DNA from: Paenibacillus amylolyticus | Lineage (GTDB): Bacteria > Bacillota > Bacilli > Paenibacillales > Paenibacillaceae | Reading direction: 5' to 3' | DNA: 64,000 nucleotides | Assembly: GCF_001570725.1 (NCBI RefSeq) | Contig: NZ_BCNV01000001.1 | Span: 1,984,001-2,048,000, forward strand | Part shown: positions 35,696 through 45,185 of the stretch, one piece after another | Layout: the number at the start of each line of letters is the position of its first letter | Position numbering within the stretch: the first letter of the stretch is position 1 | Notes under the pieces: generated by a model | Databases searched by the model: none | The model's input: the letters and a program-made list of their open reading frames with translations, nothing else | Told to the model about the DNA's origin: nothing | Made by a program: the position numbers and the translations under genes

Positions 35696-37483
35696 ATGCG
35701 CCATAAATTCTGGATGTTCCGTAACGTTAATGATATTCCTCTCCGATCCAAATTTCTGCTTATTTATGTACTTAGCATTCTCCTTCCGGTAATAACGATT
35801 AATATCTTCTTTTATCAACGAACCTCTGCAGACATCAAGATTCGAGAACAGGAAAATCTGCGTAAATCTATCGACAGGGCTGCGGGGGAACTGCTGGGCA
35901 TGATTGATGAGAGCGTAGCTCTGAGCCGAATCATTGCAGCAGACGATTCACTCTATGAGCTACTTGATCGAACTTATCGTTCCCCTGTGGATTATTACAA
36001 CGAGTACCATGCATTTCTGCGAGATAAATTAACACGTTATATGTCGGCCAATATTTTGGAGGTGCGCATCTTTACCGAGAACGATACTATTCAAACCGGC
36101 AGCCATTATATCGTGATGAATGACAAGAATATACTTCCCGGATTAAAACAGCTGAAATCCACCAGCGGCGGCATTCTGGTCGTGGACTATATTGAACCAT
36201 CTGGATTTAACGCCGGAAGAAGGATCAGTGTGATTGGCAAAATGGATACCTATACCTCGTATGCGAATTATGCGAAATATTCCAAGATTGATCTGGAAGT
36301 TAGCCGGATATATAGCATTTTAAATCGTGAATCAGACAGTCTTCAGCTGCGCCTGGTGGACAGCAACAATCGTACTGTCGTTTCAAGTGGGGAATTTAGC
36401 GAAACCGACTTATCCAACTCGGAGAACGATTCAATAGCCAAGGAATCTGGCAATTCTGCTTACACGCTCGAGAAGTCGTTGGGGAATCTAGCCTACCTAA
36501 AGGGTTGGAAATTGATAGGAGTTGCCGATACGCGTCACCTGGACCACCTTTTGCAAGAAGCCTTTAAATCAATTCTGGGGTTGCTTGCATTAAGTATCGT
36601 GGTCCCCTCTGTATTGATCTACATTATTTTACGTTCCTACCACTATCGGATTCGCAAGTTATCCAGACATATGGAGAAGGTTCGTAACGAACGATTCGAT
36701 CTGATTGAAATTCACGAAGGCCGCGACGAAATCGGCGGGCTTATTCGTACATTTAATATCATGATTGGTAAAATTCATACGCTTATTAATGACGTATATA
36801 AACTGGAAATTCGTCAAAAAGATTTGGAGTTGGATCAAGTAAGGACCGAATTGTCCATGCTCCAGAGTCAGATGAATCCCCATTTTTTATTTAACACATT
36901 GAATGCCTTGCTGGTCGTTAGTACAAAGAATGGATATACAGAAGTAGTTGAAATTATTAAAAGTCTGTCCATGCTGATGAGACAGCTACTCAGTCATTCT
37001 GACAATCTGATTCCTTTGCAAGAAGAGCTGCAATTTACGAATCTTTATCTCCAGATTGAGAAGTTTCGCTTCGGAGAGCTGTTTGATTACACCTTCGAGG
37101 TTGATCCTGATGCAGCTTCGTTGCTCATTCCCCGAATGAGTATTCAACCGCTCGTCGAAAATGCCTGTAAACACGGCTTGCAGGCGCGAAAAAATGGAAG
37201 AGAGATCAAGATAACGGCGAGACGAAACGCTTCTGAACTGGTTATTCAGGTGATTGATAATGGAATCGGGATGGATGCAGGGAGACTAACCGAGCTCCTG
37301 CGAGATATTCGTTCTGAAAGACCCAGAAATGGCGAGCATGTAGGACTACGAAATGTATATCGCAGATTGGAACTCTTTTATGAAGGGAATGCGATCTTTG
37401 ATCTAAGTAGTGTGCCTGGAAAGGAGACTATCGCGGGTTACCGTATACCAATCTCCAAGCTGGAAAGAGGAAATAGGAGGTAA
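35696..37483 (+). CDS. YesM-type sensor histidine kinase
   Basis: The 595-residue protein has a membrane helix at about residues 20-40, an extracellular region to about 290, a second helix near 295-318, HAMP, then the kinase core with QSQMNPHFLFN (phospho-His), QPLVENACKHGL (N box), DNGIGMD (G1) and VGLRNVYRRL (G2), all intact. The ATG follows AAGGGTGAT and starts four bases after the stop of the first response regulator. A second response regulator starts six bases after it, giving an RR-HK-RR arrangement ahead of an importer. Confidence 0.93.
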   Translation: MRHKFWMFRNVNDIPLRSKFLLIYVLSILLPVITINIFFYQRTSADIKIREQENLRKSIDRAAGELLGMIDESVALSRIIAADDSLYELLDRTYRSPVDYYNEYHAFLRDKLTRYMSANILEVRIFTENDTIQTGSHYIVMNDKNILPGLKQLKSTSGGILVVDYIEPSGFNAGRRISVIGKMDTYTSYANYAKYSKIDLEVSRIYSILNRESDSLQLRLVDSNNRTVVSSGEFSETDLSNSENDSIAKESGNSAYTLEKSLGNLAYLKGWKLIGVADTRHLDHLLQEAFKSILGLLALSIVVPSVLIYIILRSYHYRIRKLSRHMEKVRNERFDLIEIHEGRDEIGGLIRTFNIMIGKIHTLINDVYKLEIRQKDLELDQVRTELSMLQSQMNPHFLFNTLNALLVVSTKNGYTEVVEIIKSLSMLMRQLLSHSDNLIPLQEELQFTNLYLQIEKFRFGELFDYTFEVDPDAASLLIPRMSIQPLVENACKHGLQARKNGREIKITARRNASELVIQVIDNGIGMDAGRLTELLRDIRSERPRNGEHVGLRNVYRRLELFYEGNAIFDLSSVPGKETIAGYRIPISKLERGNRR

Positions 37484-37489
37484 ACTCTC

Positions 37490-39031
37490 ATGTATAAAGT
37501 GCTGTTAGTAGACGATGAACCGTATGCTATTGAAGGATTACAACTTCTGATCAACTGGGAAAAGTATGGTTTTGAAATCAGAGGTGTATGTGCCAATGGG
37601 GAGGAAGCCATTCGGATGATACAACAAGACCAACCTGATCTCGTGGTGACAGATATTCGTATGCCTGTCATGAATGGGCTGGAGCTGGTCGAAGAAGCAC
37701 GACGTTTGGAGCATGAATCCGTGCTGTTTGTCATCACGAGTGGATACAGTGACTTTAATTATGCCAGACAAGCTATCCGATTAGGTGTCTCAAACTATTT
37801 AACCAAGCCGGTTGACAGTACAGAAGCAGAGGAGATGCTGGAACGTCTCCGTCTACATTTGCAGGAACGTGAAAAGCAGGAACGTATTCGGGAACATGCA
37901 AAGGTGCAAAAGATCAAAGCATATTTGTCCACACTGATCCGGGATAAACAGAATATATCGGAGCAGGAGATCTCAGAGATCGTTCCTCATTTAAATAAGT
38001 CCCATTGGACTTACCTGCGGATTACTTTTCAAGGAGATATTCAGGAGGCCTGCTCAGTGGCTGAACAAACGGCTGGAGGATCAGCCTTTTGTTATGTGAT
38101 AGACAAAACAAGAGACGCATTAGGACTTGTATGGGGGGAGGAGGAGCCTAGCAGAAGCGGGGCATCTGAAGCAATTAAAGCTTTTACACAGCGCTTATTG
38201 AACAACATGCAAAATAATGGTTGTGAAGATATTCATATCGCCGTCGGATTAATGATCAGCAATCTGGAACATTTGTCTGAATCCTTCCACTCCGCACAGG
38301 AAGTTGGACGTTATTTGTTTTTTAATCAAGAGCGTCTTTTGTTTGCCGAAGATATCGAGCTGGAGAAATGGCAATTTGATCCGGAAACCATGTCAGAGGT
38401 TGATCGTATTACCGATCTGCTTGAGAACGGATCTGTAGATGAACTCTCAAGTTCCATTCGTGATGTCTTTGAACTGTTTCTGCAGATGAAGGCTGCACCA
38501 GAGATTGTACATATTTTCTCCACACACATTATGTTCCGCGGACTTTCCCTATGTAAAGAATTGGGAGGAGAGCCTAATGGACTGATGAACGAATCGGCGA
38601 GCCGCATTCTGGAGAAGAGTCATCGAAATATAGAAGAGGTTGCTGGCAATCTGGAACACTTCTGTTTGCAATGCAAATCGGAACTGGCTATTCTGCGTGA
38701 GAGGCAAGTCGGGGGCATTCAGGCTAAGGTGGCCGAATATGTGCAGACCTACTACAGGGAGACCTTTACGATCCAGGAGCTCGCAGAACGATTCTACGTG
38801 AACCCGGTCCATTTAGGCCAATCTTTCTTACGCAAGTACGGCAAGGGTGTAATAGAGGTGGTGCATGATCTGCGAATGGAAGAAGCGAAGCGTCTGCTTC
38901 AGGAGACGAATCAGACATCAAGTGCCATTGCAGAACAGGTAGGGTATCGTAGTTACCAGCATTTTCTCAGACATTTTGAAAAACGAACAGCCATGAAACC
39001 TTTGGAATACAGGCAAAAGTTCACGACTTGA
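37490..39031 (+). CDS. YesN-type response regulator (AraC output), second of two
   Basis: The 513-residue protein starts MYKVLLVDDEPYAIEGL, with the phospho-acceptor Asp in DLVVTDIRMPVMNG and Lys in YLTKPVD. A long middle region leads to an AraC HTH at about residues 410-513 (TIQELAERFYVNPVHLGQSF, then SAIAEQVGYRSYQHFLRHFEK in parts). AGGAGG precedes the ATG. It shares the operon with the kinase and lies before the importer genes, which it probably activates. Division of labour with the shorter regulator is unknown. Confidence 0.93.
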   Translation: MYKVLLVDDEPYAIEGLQLLINWEKYGFEIRGVCANGEEAIRMIQQDQPDLVVTDIRMPVMNGLELVEEARRLEHESVLFVITSGYSDFNYARQAIRLGVSNYLTKPVDSTEAEEMLERLRLHLQEREKQERIREHAKVQKIKAYLSTLIRDKQNISEQEISEIVPHLNKSHWTYLRITFQGDIQEACSVAEQTAGGSAFCYVIDKTRDALGLVWGEEEPSRSGASEAIKAFTQRLLNNMQNNGCEDIHIAVGLMISNLEHLSESFHSAQEVGRYLFFNQERLLFAEDIELEKWQFDPETMSEVDRITDLLENGSVDELSSSIRDVFELFLQMKAAPEIVHIFSTHIMFRGLSLCKELGGEPNGLMNESASRILEKSHRNIEEVAGNLEHFCLQCKSELAILRERQVGGIQAKVAEYVQTYYRETFTIQELAERFYVNPVHLGQSFLRKYGKGVIEVVHDLRMEEAKRLLQETNQTSSAIAEQVGYRSYQHFLRHFEKRTAMKPLEYRQKFTT

Positions 39032-39170
39032 TCTGCTCAAGAAAAGAACCCCTCTTGAATAAGACCTGCAATTACAGGGGGGAGGAGCTTAAATGTATAT
39101 ATTTTGTAACCGCATACATTTCTTCATACTAAAAACAGTAAGACATACCACTTCCAAGGAGGGCAAGTAC

Positions 39171-40826
39171 ATGGGGGGACTGAAGAAAAAGAAGCTTTGG
39201 GGTTCCGTATCACTCGTTCTGGCTTTAAGTTTGGCACTGGCAGGATGCAGTGGTGACAATGAGAAAGCGACAACACCGGATGGTAAAGAGGTATTGAACA
39301 TCTCGGCCTTTATCGGAACGCCGAATCAGGCGCCAGCTAAAGATAACCGAATCTACAAGAAGATTCAGGATGAACTCGGCGTCAATCTGGAGATGGAGTT
39401 TCTGGTAGGTGATCTTCAACAGAAGCTCGGCGTTATGATCGCCGGTGGCGATTTCCCTGACTTGATCACAGCAGACACCAAATTGGTCTCAGCCGGCGCA
39501 GTCATTCCGCTAGAAGATCTGATCGAGGAGCATGCACCCAATCTGAAGAAGCATTTCGGTAAAGATTGGAACCGGATGAAAGACTCCAGTGACGGACATA
39601 TCTACTGGTTGCCTAACTATGGCGTGTATACAGGGGAGTTCATTAGTAACTATTATTCTGGCCCTGCCTTCTGGATTCAGAAGTCCGTACTGAAGGATGC
39701 CGGATACCCGACGCCTAAAACACTGGATGAATTCACACAGTTGATCCGTGATTACGCAGCCAAGAATCCAACCATTGATGGTCAACCGACGATTGGTTTT
39801 ACTACACTGGCTTCTGACTGGCGGACGTTCCCATTGCTTAATCCACCAGAGCATCTTACGGGTCATCCCAATGATGGCGGTGTGGTCGTAGATGAGAATG
39901 GAGTGGCGAGTGTATTTGCCGACAAGGACATCTCCAAACGTTATTATAAGGAACTGAACAAATTGTATAATGATGGCTTGCTTGATAAAGAAGCCTTTGT
40001 TCAGAACTACGATCAATATTTGGCGAAAATCTCATCGGGACGTGTGCTTGGCATGTTCGACCAGCACTGGAATTTCCAGTCTGGTGAAGACCCACTCGTA
40101 GCTCAAGGCAAGATTGGCCAGACTTACGTAGGCTTCCCGCTAGTCTATGATACAAGTATTACAGATCATTATCTGGATCGTCCGGTCATCAACTTGAACA
40201 ATGGTTTTGGTATCAGTAAAGATGCTGAAGATCCTGTCGCACTCATCAAATTCCTGGATAAGCTTATGGACGAGAAGTACCAGAAGCTCCTGTCATGGGG
40301 CGAAGAGGGTGTAGATTATCAGGTAAATGAAGAAGGAAGATTCTATCGTACCCCAGAGCAACGGACAGAGCAGGAAGATCCGGCATGGAGACTGGTTAAC
40401 AAAGCAGAAGGTTTCTATGCTGCGGCACCGAAGCTGGAAGGAACCTTTGAAGATGGCAATGCGATTGGAGCGATCAACCAACCTGAGGAATTCTATGACA
40501 ATCTCAAACCGGAAGATAAAGAACTTCTGGACGCATACGGCTTCAAAACATGGAGTGATTTCTTCTCTCCTGCACCAGAGAATCCGGTGTACTATCCAGC
40601 ATGGCAGGTCGATCTGAAAGAAGGCTCTGATGCTGCGGTAGCAAACAAGCAAATGACAGACACTTCCTTAAAATTCTTGCCTAAGGCGATCATGTCAAAA
40701 CCAGATGAGTTTGATAACATTTGGACCGAATATATAGACGCTTACAAGAAAATCAATGTGCAATCCTATGAAGACCGGATTAATGAGCAACTGAAATGGA
40801 GAATCGAGAACTGGTCTGTTAAATAA
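39171..40826 (+). CDS. Solute-binding lipoprotein of a sugar importer
   Basis: The 551-residue protein has a lipoprotein signal (LVLALSLALAGC) and a long family 1 solute-binding domain (GGDFPDLITAD, FWIQKSVLKDAGYPTPKTLDEF). ATG at 39171 follows AAGGAGG and starts a normal signal peptide. An in-frame ATG at 39093 also has a very strong site (GGGGGGAGGAG) and would add 26 residues, which would spoil the signal peptide. Two permeases follow after an intercistronic hairpin. The ligand is presumably an oligosaccharide sensed by the upstream kinase. Confidence 0.9.
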   Translation: MGGLKKKKLWGSVSLVLALSLALAGCSGDNEKATTPDGKEVLNISAFIGTPNQAPAKDNRIYKKIQDELGVNLEMEFLVGDLQQKLGVMIAGGDFPDLITADTKLVSAGAVIPLEDLIEEHAPNLKKHFGKDWNRMKDSSDGHIYWLPNYGVYTGEFISNYYSGPAFWIQKSVLKDAGYPTPKTLDEFTQLIRDYAAKNPTIDGQPTIGFTTLASDWRTFPLLNPPEHLTGHPNDGGVVVDENGVASVFADKDISKRYYKELNKLYNDGLLDKEAFVQNYDQYLAKISSGRVLGMFDQHWNFQSGEDPLVAQGKIGQTYVGFPLVYDTSITDHYLDRPVINLNNGFGISKDAEDPVALIKFLDKLMDEKYQKLLSWGEEGVDYQVNEEGRFYRTPEQRTEQEDPAWRLVNKAEGFYAAAPKLEGTFEDGNAIGAINQPEEFYDNLKPEDKELLDAYGFKTWSDFFSPAPENPVYYPAWQVDLKEGSDAAVANKQMTDTSLKFLPKAIMSKPDEFDNIWTEYIDAYKKINVQSYEDRINEQLKWRIENWSVK

Positions 40827-40846
40827 AAAAATACGGCAATGATTGC

Positions 40847-40893
40847 CTCGGAAGGTATCAACCAGAGGATTACTCAGGCGAGTGCCTTCCGGG
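40847..40893 (+). promoter_or_regulatory. Intercistronic hairpin after the binding-protein gene
   Basis: CTCGGAAGG pairs with CCTTCCGGG (one wobble) across a 29-base loop, with no T-tract. It sits between the binding-protein and permease genes, as in the 9.1 kb operon, and may give higher binding-protein levels. Confidence 0.5.
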
Positions 40894-40937
40894 ACGATCA
40901 TGCATAATGTCGTTGCAAGCCAATAGGAGGAGTGAAG

Positions 40938-41903
40938 ATGGCGAACACGCCTGGAGCCATACCGGAGCAAACTACCCGTACAGCCGTTACCAAGACACCA
41001 ATACTAAAACGGTTGCGCGGACAAAGACAACTGATGTTCATGTCATTGCCCATCGTTGCGTACATTCTCGTATTCTCGTATTATCCCATTTGGGGCTGGG
41101 TTATGGCTTTTCAGAATTATAGTCCTGCCAAGAGTTTCTCCCAACAGGAATGGGTCGGACTCAAGCACTTCAAGTTTTTGCTGACAGACGATGCATTTCT
41201 AAACGTGCTTCGTAATACCATTGCGATGAGTGTAATCAATATGGTACTCGGATTTGCGACAGCCATTATATTTGCCATTTTACTTAATGAGATCAAACAC
41301 AAGTTCTATAAACGAACCATTCAAACGATATCGTATTTGCCTCACTTTCTCTCATGGATCATCGTGACAGGCATCGTGGCAAGTTCCCTGTCTGTAGACG
41401 GCGGGATTGTCAATGTGGTGCTCATGAAGCTGAACATCATTCAAGAACCGATCATGTGGCTTAGCGTTCCCGAGTACTTCTGGGGCATTGTAGGCGCATC
41501 TCATGTGTGGAAAGAAGTAGGCTGGAATGCCATTATCTATTTGGCGGCCATCACGTCTATCGATCCGTCACTCTATGAAGCGGCAGAGATTGATGGTGCG
41601 AACCGATATAAGAAAATGCTGTATGTGACCTTACCCGGAATCAAATCCATTGTTATCATCTTGCTGATCATGAATATGGGCTGGATTTTGGAAGCTGGAT
41701 TTGAAGTTCAGTATCTGTTGGGTAATGGTGTGGTTGTGGACTGGTCACAGACGATAGATATATTTGTCTTGAAATACGGACTACAGATCGGGAATTATTC
41801 TTTGGCTACCGCGGCAGGTATCTTCAAGACGGTGGTTAGTATTACGCTGATCTTTGCGGCGAATTCAATTTCCAAACGACTCGGGGAAGACCGATTAATA
41901 TAA
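40938..41903 (+). CDS. Sugar ABC transporter permease, LplB type
   Basis: The 321-residue protein has six predicted helices and the EAA loop EAAEIDGANRYKKMLYVTLPGIKS. ATG at 40938 is seven bases after AGGAGG; an in-frame GTG two codons earlier is less well placed. It forms the channel with the following permease, 12 bases downstream. No ATPase gene is nearby. Confidence 0.93.
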   Translation: MANTPGAIPEQTTRTAVTKTPILKRLRGQRQLMFMSLPIVAYILVFSYYPIWGWVMAFQNYSPAKSFSQQEWVGLKHFKFLLTDDAFLNVLRNTIAMSVINMVLGFATAIIFAILLNEIKHKFYKRTIQTISYLPHFLSWIIVTGIVASSLSVDGGIVNVVLMKLNIIQEPIMWLSVPEYFWGIVGASHVWKEVGWNAIIYLAAITSIDPSLYEAAEIDGANRYKKMLYVTLPGIKSIVIILLIMNMGWILEAGFEVQYLLGNGVVVDWSQTIDIFVLKYGLQIGNYSLATAAGIFKTVVSITLIFAANSISKRLGEDRLI

Positions 41904-41915
41904 GGGGGACTAGAG

Positions 41916-42818
41916 ATGGGAATCAATAAATCTCGGCTTGAACCGATTGTCTTCCATACGTTAAACGGTATACTGATGATCGCTATCGCGATTGTTACCC
42001 TGTATCCGTTTGTGAATACACTCGCCGTATCGTTCAATGCCGGTAATGACACCATCCGGGGTGGGATTTATCTGTGGCCTCGGGTATGGACAGATCAAAA
42101 CTACAGAGCTGTATTTGCAGGAGGGACGATCTTCAGCGCCTTTGGTATCTCGGTGGCGAGAACGGTGCTCGGAACAGTTTTGAGTCTGTTTCTGACCTCC
42201 ATGCTGGCTTACACACTAAGCCGAAAAGATTATATTTTACGTAAACCAATTACCATTTTCGTTGTGCTTACGATGTATTTCAGTGCAGGACTTATTCCAA
42301 CATACTTCCTGATGAAAGATTTGCATTTGTTAAACAACTTCCTGGTGTACATTATTCCTGGACTGATTAGTGCCTTCAATATGATTGTCATTCGGACTTA
42401 TATCCAGACACTACCCGAGGGACTGATCGAATCAGCCAAAATTGACGGTGCTGGAGATTTCAGAACATTCATATCGATTATTCTACCGCTGTGCCAACCG
42501 GTGCTGGCTACGGTTGCACTGTTCATTGCAGTCGGTCAATGGAACTCGTGGTTCGATACGTTTCTGTATGCGTCTTCCAAGCAAAACCTGAGCACTCTGC
42601 AATATGAGTTGATGAAATTACTGTCTTCTTCCATGAACTCGAACAGCAGTGCAGCCGTTGCCAATGGTGCAGATCTCGGCGCTGCGCGTAACATGGTTAC
42701 TCCTGTATCTATTCGGGCAGCGATTACGATTGTAGCTGCATTGCCGATCTTGGTCGTCTATCCATTTTTGCAAAAGTATTTTGTTCATGGCTTGCAGCTT
42801 GGTGGGGTAAAAGAGTAA
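41916..42818 (+). CDS. Carbohydrate ABC transporter permease, YtcP type
   Basis: The 300-residue protein has six predicted helices, the EAA loop ESAKIDGAGDFRTFISIILPLCQP and the YtcP-type end QKYFVHGLQLGGVKE. AAGGGGG lies before the ATG. It is the last gene of the operon that starts with the response regulator at 34.6 kb and is followed by a terminator. Confidence 0.93.
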   Translation: MGINKSRLEPIVFHTLNGILMIAIAIVTLYPFVNTLAVSFNAGNDTIRGGIYLWPRVWTDQNYRAVFAGGTIFSAFGISVARTVLGTVLSLFLTSMLAYTLSRKDYILRKPITIFVVLTMYFSAGLIPTYFLMKDLHLLNNFLVYIIPGLISAFNMIVIRTYIQTLPEGLIESAKIDGAGDFRTFISIILPLCQPVLATVALFIAVGQWNSWFDTFLYASSKQNLSTLQYELMKLLSSSMNSNSSAAVANGADLGAARNMVTPVSIRAAITIVAALPILVVYPFLQKYFVHGLQLGGVKE

Positions 42819-42846
42819 ACTTAGATGCAGTTGCAGATAACCGATC

Positions 42847-42878
42847 AAAAACGGTCACGATGGTGACCGTTTTTTTTG
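42847..42878 (+). terminator. Rho-independent terminator after the permease operon
   Basis: AAAAACGGTCAC and GTGACCGTTTTT form a 12-base stem with a four-base loop and a T-run. Confidence 0.9.
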
Positions 42879-42941
42879 TTTTTCTAGCGGAAAGCCATGC
42901 CATATCCATTGTACACGAATCTAATCTATTCAATAATGTTG

Positions 42942-42969
42942 TTGACAATTAAATTAAAGTTACTATAAT
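42942..42969 (+). promoter_or_regulatory. Strong sigma-A promoter of the CheY/CheC/GGDEF operon
   Basis: TTGACA and TATAAT are both perfect and 16 bases apart in an AT-rich stretch. The leader to the first ATG is about 95 bases. Confidence 0.75.
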
Positions 42970-43069
42970 TTATATTTACTTGATTCACCAGTCAGTCTCT
43001 CTCAAGAACTGTGAACAGCGCCTGACAATCCCGAACTCTTACCATTTTATTGAGGAGATTGAAGAGAAA

Positions 43070-43444
43070 ATGAAAGTATTAATTGTGGAAGACTCCATAT
43101 TCGTACAGAAATTGCTTCGAAAGCTGATTGTTGATCATATTCCAGAATGCGAGATTCAGATTGCTAGCAATGGAGAGCAAGGATATAACCTATTTCAGGA
43201 GTTCCGACCTGATTTTATAACGACCGACCTGCTGATGCCTGGCTTGAACGGACAAGAAATGCTGCGAATGATTCGGGAAACGGATAGCACAGTCAAGATT
43301 ATTATTCTATCTGCGGATATTCAGAAGACGACTCGGGATGAAGTAGAGAATCTGGGGATCTCCGGATTTTTGAATAAACCGTTAACCGCGGAAAAGGCAA
43401 ATACATTGATTCAACTGATTCAGGCGGCTTATCATGCTGAATGA
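43070..43444 (+). CDS. CheY-like single-domain response regulator
   Basis: The 124-residue protein is a bare receiver: MKVLIVEDS at the start, phospho-acceptor Asp in TTDLLMPGLNG, conserved Ser/Thr in IIILSAD and Lys in GFLNKPL. No output domain is present. The ATG follows GAGGAGATTGAAGAG. It overlaps the next gene by 11 bases. With a CheC-like phosphatase and a diguanylate cyclase encoded in the same operon, it likely relays a signal that the CheC-like protein switches off (inference). No kinase is in the operon. Confidence 0.93.
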   Translation: MKVLIVEDSIFVQKLLRKLIVDHIPECEIQIASNGEQGYNLFQEFRPDFITTDLLMPGLNGQEMLRMIRETDSTVKIIILSADIQKTTRDEVENLGISGFLNKPLTAEKANTLIQLIQAAYHAE

Positions 43445-44069
43445 TTTACAGAAAGATCTGCTGACTGAACTTGTGAACGTTTACGTGGGACAAGCGGCTA
43501 ACATGTTGTCAGAGATTGTAGACAAACGTATCGTTTTAAATATTCCGGAAGTGGAGCTGATCTCCATATCAGATGTTGATCCTGGAGATCGAAGATACAA
43601 CATTTTCTTCAGTGAAGGTCACCTGTTCAGATCTTCTTTACAGTTTGGCTACGAATTTCAAGGAAAAGCATTTCTGATGTTTCCTGTTGAGCAGGCTAAA
43701 GTGTTGGCCAATATCTGCCTTGGAGAAATGGGAGAGACCGTTATTCCTGCTGATCCGAGCTTGATGGATACGGATCTGGACGTGCTAAAAGAAGTTAGCA
43801 ATGTCTTACTTAACGCCATCATTGGCGAATTCGGAAATTTCCTGGAGATTAAACTGGAATATGTACTACCTGATATTGAGCTGATCTATGTCACCAATTC
43901 AGATCAACAAATACTTTTGCAGAATGAAGTATATGTGCTGGTGTTGCACACATCGTTTTTACTTGCCGATACCGATGTGACAGGCATTATTGTTATAGCG
44001 CTGAGTATGAACTCCATATCGAGCCTGTTGGCCAAAATGGACGCTTTATTGGAGGCAGACCATGGGTAA
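43434..44069 (+). CDS. CheC-like phosphatase / adaptor
   Basis: The 211-residue protein has the two pseudo-symmetric CheC helices with the ExxN signature: LLTELVNVYVGQAANMLSE and VLKEVSNVLLNAIIGEFGNFL, the latter followed at the expected distance by Pro in LPDI. CheC/CheX/FliY proteins dephosphorylate CheY-P, so the partner is very likely the receiver encoded just upstream. No FliN-type or other extra domain is visible. It overlaps both neighbours (11 and 8 bases), which indicates translational coupling and matched amounts. Confidence 0.85.
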   Translation: MLNDLQKDLLTELVNVYVGQAANMLSEIVDKRIVLNIPEVELISISDVDPGDRRYNIFFSEGHLFRSSLQFGYEFQGKAFLMFPVEQAKVLANICLGEMGETVIPADPSLMDTDLDVLKEVSNVLLNAIIGEFGNFLEIKLEYVLPDIELIYVTNSDQQILLQNEVYVLVLHTSFLLADTDVTGIIVIALSMNSISSLLAKMDALLEADHG

Positions 44070-45027
44070 TCTCGTATCACAAGCTTTGAACAAAGCCAAT
44101 ATGGGAATTATGATTGTCGACAGGCAACTGAAAGTTGTGGTGTGGAATGGCTGGTTGGAACGCCTTACTGGCAAGAGTAGGGAAGAAGTCGTTGGCCAGA
44201 ATCTGCTTGAAGTGTGTCCACGCTTTAAGTCCAATGTCTACCTGAATATTTTGCAAAATGCGCTGTATCATGGTCAGAGCAGGTTTTGCTCAAGCGCTTT
44301 ACATAAAGCGTTTATTCTCCCTAATGAAGGCGAGGATGAACATTTAATCCGACAAAATATGCATGTTGAACCGCTTTATCAGGAAGATCGCTGTTATGCC
44401 CTAATTCAAATTACTGATATGACAAACATGAATACCCGGGTATATAAACTTAAAAACCTGATTAAGGAACTGGAGACCGAGTACACCAAAATCAAAATTT
44501 CCGAGAAGATCAGCAAGCATATGTCTTTGCATGATCCACTTACGGGTCTGCCTAATCGTCTGGCTTATAATGACCGTCTTGCATGGGCTATCAGCAACGC
44601 CCAAAGAAGTGATAGCAGACTTGCTGTCATGTTTGTAGATGCTGACGGGTTCAAGCAAGTGAATGATACGTATGGACACGATGTTGGTGATCAAGTGTTG
44701 CTGGAAATGGCCAAGCGATTAAGCGAAACGATTCCAACGACAGACACTGTAGCACGGCTCGGCGGGGATGAATTCATCATATTAAGCCACCTGAAGGATG
44801 ATCATGACGCTGACATCATCGCCAAACAATTGGAAGCTGCATTCAGCACCCATTTCAAAATTGCCGGAAATTATATTAATTTATCGATCAGTATTGGCAT
44901 AAGCCTTTTTCCGAAGCATGGACAGGAACCTTCCGAACTTTTGAGACATGCGGATCGAGCCATGTACAAGATTAAGAAGAATGGTAAGAACGGATACGGA
45001 ATCTTCGAACCTGAAAGTGATGAATAA
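44062..45027 (+). CDS. PAS-GGDEF diguanylate cyclase
   Basis: The 321-residue protein has a PAS domain (about residues 8-120, GIMIVDRQLKVVVWNGWLERLTG), a short coiled-coil linker, and a GGDEF domain (about 155-315) with DPLTGLPNR, a full active-site loop RLGGDEFII near residue 234, and SIGISLFP. The RxxD product-inhibition site five residues before GGDEF is absent, so feedback control is probably missing. It should make cyclic di-GMP in the cytoplasm. GGAGG precedes the ATG, which lies inside the CheC-like gene. Confidence 0.93.
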   Translation: MGNLVSQALNKANMGIMIVDRQLKVVVWNGWLERLTGKSREEVVGQNLLEVCPRFKSNVYLNILQNALYHGQSRFCSSALHKAFILPNEGEDEHLIRQNMHVEPLYQEDRCYALIQITDMTNMNTRVYKLKNLIKELETEYTKIKISEKISKHMSLHDPLTGLPNRLAYNDRLAWAISNAQRSDSRLAVMFVDADGFKQVNDTYGHDVGDQVLLEMAKRLSETIPTTDTVARLGGDEFIILSHLKDDHDADIIAKQLEAAFSTHFKIAGNYINLSISIGISLFPKHGQEPSELLRHADRAMYKIKKNGKNGYGIFEPESDE

Positions 45028-45047
45028 ATTTGAACATGGCCTTTCTT

Positions 45048-45076
45048 AAAGTTGCTAGAATAGCAACTTTATTTTT
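45048..45076 (+). terminator. Terminator after the GGDEF gene
   Basis: AAAGTTGCTA and TAGCAACTTT form a perfect 10-base stem with a GAA loop, followed by ATTTTT. A second, weaker CCTG/CAGG stem with TTTTTT follows near 45126-45163. Confidence 0.9.
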
Positions 45077-45185
45077 CTATACAATGAATACAAGAAAAAA
45101 TATGTTTTTCCTAAATAGTAAGCGCCTGGTCTTTTGCATTTTAGAAGGACAGGTGTTTTTTGTATGACCTTTGAATCATTTGTTT

